This document shows positions 5,937 through 7,330 of a stretch of 7,330 bases of DNA, one piece after another (within the stretch, counting starts at the first letter, position 1; every line of letters begins with the position of its first letter). The notes below the pieces were generated by a model. The model had not been told where the DNA came from. It did no database searches and saw nothing but the letters and a program-made list of their open reading frames with translations. Position numbers and translations under genes: made by a program. Source of the DNA: Anaerolineaceae bacterium (GTDB lineage: Bacteria > Chloroflexota > Anaerolineae > Anaerolineales > Anaerolineaceae); assembly GCA_021107195.1 (NCBI GenBank), contig JAIOTF010000350.1, forward strand, positions 1 to 7,330, read 5' to 3'.

Positions 5937-6587
5937 TTATGTTGATTGCAAGCCTTGCAAATAGGCCCTTAGCACTACGCTCAGTTCGTCCATCAAATCC
6001 ACCCGAAACACAGCCAGCCCGGGTTCATTCAAAACCCGGGCGACCACCGGCGCCGGGGCAGACAAATTTTGCAGACCGATCAGGAACGCATACAGATGCA
6101 GCAATATGCGCTGCCCCTGCCCGGCCGGCACTCCAGGCAGCACCGCTTCTATCCGGCCGGCAGTAGCCGCCATTTTTTCGCCCAGCATCTGCTTGAAAGC
6201 AACCGCCGTGTCATAATCGATGTTCCGCTCCAACACGCTGTGCACAATCCCCACCAGCCGCACAAAGGACGTCCGCGCCTGCAAACTTTCACAGACCATC
6301 CTGATGAAATCATCCACCGAAAGCGCAGCAGATACCTGCGCCAGCCCCGCATCCAGCCCGGCAAACCACTCCTGAAAGGCCTGGGTCAGGACCGCCAGGA
6401 ACAGGGCTTCTTTGGTCGCAAAGTACAGATACAACGTGCCTTTAGCCAGCTCTGCCTTTTTGGCAACCCCGGCCATGCTCACCGCTTCAAAATCCGTCTC
6501 TTCGAACAAAGCCAACGCCGCCGACAGGATCTCCTGCTGGCGTTCCTGTTTCTGTTCGGGATTCATTGCTCTGGTTTGTTTCTTCAT
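5937..6587 (-). CDS. TetR/AcrR-family transcriptional regulator
   Basis: TetR proteins are dimeric repressors that leave DNA when a small ligand binds the C-terminal domain. In this 216-aa protein the N-terminal helix-turn-helix covers about residues 16-62: QQEILSAALALFEE, SMAGVAKKAELAKGTLYLYF and the typical TKEALF. The C-terminal half is helical and not family-diagnostic by eye. An ATG at 6599 is in frame, but it lies inside a long palindrome only about 10 nt from the predicted transcription start and lacks a ribosome site. The ATG at 6585-6587 has GGAG (6594-6597) with a 6-nt spacer and is preferred. The gene is first in an operon with the SDR gene. The palindromes over its promoter indicate autorepression, so the SDR is probably induced by the same ligand. 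Confidence 0.94.
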   Translation of the reverse strand: MKKQTRAMNPEQKQERQQEILSAALALFEETDFEAVSMAGVAKKAELAKGTLYLYFATKEALFLAVLTQAFQEWFAGLDAGLAQVSAALSVDDFIRMVCESLQARTSFVRLVGIVHSVLERNIDYDTAVAFKQMLGEKMAATAGRIEAVLPGVPAGQGQRILLHLYAFLIGLQNLSAPAPVVARVLNEPGLAVFRVDLMDELSVVLRAYLQGLQST

Positions 6588-6597
6588 TGCACGCTCC

Positions 6598-6620
6598 ATA
6601 AATGACTATAAGTCATTTAT
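6598..6620. promoter_or_regulatory. TetR operator 1 (23-bp palindrome)
   Basis: Perfect inverted repeat with 10-bp arms ATAAATGACT and AGTCATTTAT around a 3-nt ATA centre (6608-6610). It overlaps the tetR -10 box and the predicted transcription start. Its core TGACT-ATA-AGTCA has the same TGAC-N5-GTCA frame as the second palindrome at 6624-6636. TetR autoregulation is inferred from position and family habit. Confidence 0.75.
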
Positions 6621-6644
6621 AACTGACCAACGGTCATTTGTCAA
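6616..6644 (-). promoter_or_regulatory. tetR-SDR promoter
   Basis: On the minus strand: perfect -35 TTGACA (6639-6644), 17-nt spacer, -10 TATAAA (6616-6621; 5 of 6). The predicted start is at 6609, giving a leader of about 22 nt before the preferred ATG. One palindrome occupies the spacer and the other the -10/start region, so repressor binding would block polymerase. Confidence 0.75.
6624..6636. promoter_or_regulatory. TetR operator 2 (TGACC-AAC-GGTCA)
   Basis: Inverted repeat with 5-bp arms and a 3-nt centre, inside the spacer between the tetR -35 and -10 boxes. Its centre (6630) is 21 bp from that of operator 1 (6609), about two helical turns, so two dimers would lie on the same DNA face. 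TGACC...GGTCA-type sites are common for TetR-family regulators. Confidence 0.65.
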
Positions 6645-6731
6645 GTTAAAAAACACCTTGTGAGATTCTCCTGATAAAAGATCATTGAAAAGAATGGTTC
6701 CGCCTGCAGCACCCCCCACAGCTATTCTACA

Positions 6732-7157
6732 CTACTCCCAGTCCCGCGGACCCTGCCGGCGCAGGCTTTTGAGCCGCCCGCGGCGCTTCTTGGCATCCAG
6801 CCGGCGGGCATGTGCCGCCCGGCCGGGACGGGTTGGCCGCCGTCGTCGCGGGCGCTCGACCGCCTTCCGGATCAATGCCGTCAGTCGCGCCAGCGCCTCT
6901 TCGCGGTTTTTCTCCTGCGTGCGGTACTGGTAAGCCTTGATCACGATCACCCCGTCCTTGCTGGCGCGCTTGCCCGCCAGACCCAGCAGCCGCGTACGCA
7001 CATCCTGCGGCAACGAAGGAGATTGGGCAACATCAAAACGCAACTGCACGGCCGTGCTGACCTTGTTCACATTCTGTCCGCCCGGCCCGGCGGAGCGTAT
7101 GAAATCCAGCTCGATTTCGCTCTCGTCAAGCTGGATGGTGGGGGTGATCTCTATCAT
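6732..7157 (-). CDS. arfB: Alternative ribosome-rescue factor ArfB (class-I release-factor-like peptidyl-tRNA hydrolase)
   Basis: ArfB (YaeJ/ICT1 family) frees ribosomes stalled at the 3' end of broken mRNAs by hydrolysing the peptidyl-tRNA. Its basic tail enters the empty mRNA channel, so no stop codon is needed. The 141-aa length matches the family. The catalytic loop is RSAGPGGQNVNKVST (21-35) with GGQ at 26-28. There is no codon-recognition domain, as expected. The tail from about 101 is strongly basic (ERPRRRRPTRPGR, DAKKRRGRLKSLRR), as in ArfB and unlike RF1/RF2. The ATG at 7155-7157 has no Shine-Dalgarno; a TATACT box 7 nt upstream predicts a nearly leaderless mRNA. No convincing terminator follows the stop, so some read-through towards tetR is possible. 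Confidence 0.95.
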   Translation of the reverse strand: MIEITPTIQLDESEIELDFIRSAGPGGQNVNKVSTAVQLRFDVAQSPSLPQDVRTRLLGLAGKRASKDGVIVIKAYQYRTQEKNREEALARLTALIRKAVERPRRRRPTRPGRAAHARRLDAKKRRGRLKSLRRQGPRDWE

Positions 7158-7164
7158 GGGGTTA

Positions 7165-7194
7165 AGTATATCAGGGGGAAGAGGAATTAGTGAA
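7165..7194 (-). promoter_or_regulatory. Candidate arfB promoter, nearly leaderless
   Basis: On the minus strand TATACT (7165-7170; 5 of 6) lies 18 nt downstream of TTCACT (7189-7194; 4 of 6). The predicted start at 7158 is one base before the ATG. The -35-like hexamer belongs to a degenerate unit of the heptamer array, so the repeat would supply part of the promoter. Weak -35; moderate call. Confidence 0.4.
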
Positions 7195-7218
7195 TTAGGG
7201 ATTAGGGATTAGGGATTA
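7183..7218. repeat. Telomere-like heptamer tandem array (GGGATTA / TAATCCC)
   Basis: Three perfect GGGATTA units (7198-7204, 7205-7211, 7212-7218) are preceded by the degenerate units GTGAATTA (7190-7197) and GGAATTA (7183-7189). The array lies between the RAYT fragment and arfB, and the terminal unit supplies the RAYT stop codon. It has no hairpin-forming symmetry, so it is not a classical REP sequence. Short heptamer arrays are known as dispersed repeats in some bacterial genomes; copies elsewhere cannot be seen from here. Confidence 0.85.
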
Positions 7219-7330
7219 AGTGGCTCTATTTTCAGGATTCTCCTCATCCTCTGCCCACCTGACCGGGTTGTATACAATGTATTCGCGTATCCGCTCCAGA
7301 TCATCTTCATCACGGATCACGTGTTCATAA
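7216..7330 (-). CDS. REP-associated tyrosine transposase (RAYT, IS200-like), C-terminal fragment
   Basis: The minus-strand frame from the right edge encodes 37 residues beginning YEHVIRDEDDLERIREYIV and then NPVRW, ending at TAA (7216-7218). This is the characteristic C-terminus of the Y1 HUH RAYT/TnpA_REP family (YEHxIRxExDLxxIxxYIxxNPxxW). The HUH motif and catalytic Tyr would lie outside the window. RAYTs are single-copy, usually domesticated relatives of IS200/IS605 transposases that act on short repeats flanking their own gene. The stop codon overlaps the last heptamer of the adjacent array. Whether the gene is intact cannot be judged. Confidence 0.85.
   Translation of the reverse strand, partial: YEHVIRDEDDLERIREYIVYNPVRWAEDEENPENRAT

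Noticed and set aside
6645..6731. Possible arfB terminator (CACAAGGTG followed by a T-run near 6648-6660)
   Set aside because: The stem is only about 3 bp; no stable GC-rich hairpin precedes the T-run. The T-run is also immediately upstream of the tetR -35 box.
6810..7212. Plus-strand ORFs opposite arfB
   Set aside because: Antisense to a confidently identified GGQ-family gene; the products are low in recognisable structure.
7183..7218. CRISPR or true telomeric repeat
   Set aside because: Units are only 7-8 nt, directly adjacent, without spacers. A short internal array between two genes does not indicate a chromosome end.

Overview
The window looks like chromosomal DNA from a moderately GC-rich bacterium. 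I favour Chloroflexota (Anaerolineae-like), but only as an inference from the gene mix and general style; no rRNA or other phylogenetic marker is present. Nine genes are visible, all on the minus strand, so transcription runs from high to low coordinates. There is no tRNA, rRNA or CRISPR array, and no gene-free stretch over 300 bases. The largest gap is about 220 nt, upstream of msrB.

Layout in order of transcription: (1) the last 37 codons of a REP-associated tyrosine transposase (RAYT, IS200-like) at the right edge, whose stop codon lies inside a degenerate TAATCCC heptamer array; (2) arfB, a stalled-ribosome rescue hydrolase; (3) a tetR-SDR operon with a near-consensus promoter overlapped by two matching palindromes; (4) a padR-gyrI operon with an 8-nt gene overlap and its own promoter and operator; (5) msrB, a methionine-R-sulfoxide reductase behind two palindromes; (6) ftsH, the membrane AAA+ metalloprotease; (7) an exported or anchored tetratricopeptide-repeat protein that runs off the left edge.

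Clear intrinsic terminators (GC-rich stem plus U-run) follow the SDR gene, gyrI, msrB and ftsH. The region is therefore a row of short independent units rather than one long operon. The functional theme is stress and protein quality control: ribosome rescue, oxidised-methionine repair and membrane proteolysis, together with two self-contained ligand-responsive regulator/effector pairs (TetR with SDR, PadR with a GyrI-like protein).

The least ordinary signals are the RAYT-associated heptamer array, which forms the upstream region of arfB; two promoters (arfB and the TPR gene) whose -10 boxes place transcription start at or next to the AUG, predicting leaderless mRNAs; the phased TetR operator pair; the paired palindromes at msrB; and a terminator directly upstream of ftsH with no obvious ftsH promoter. 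I see no clearly new multi-gene system.
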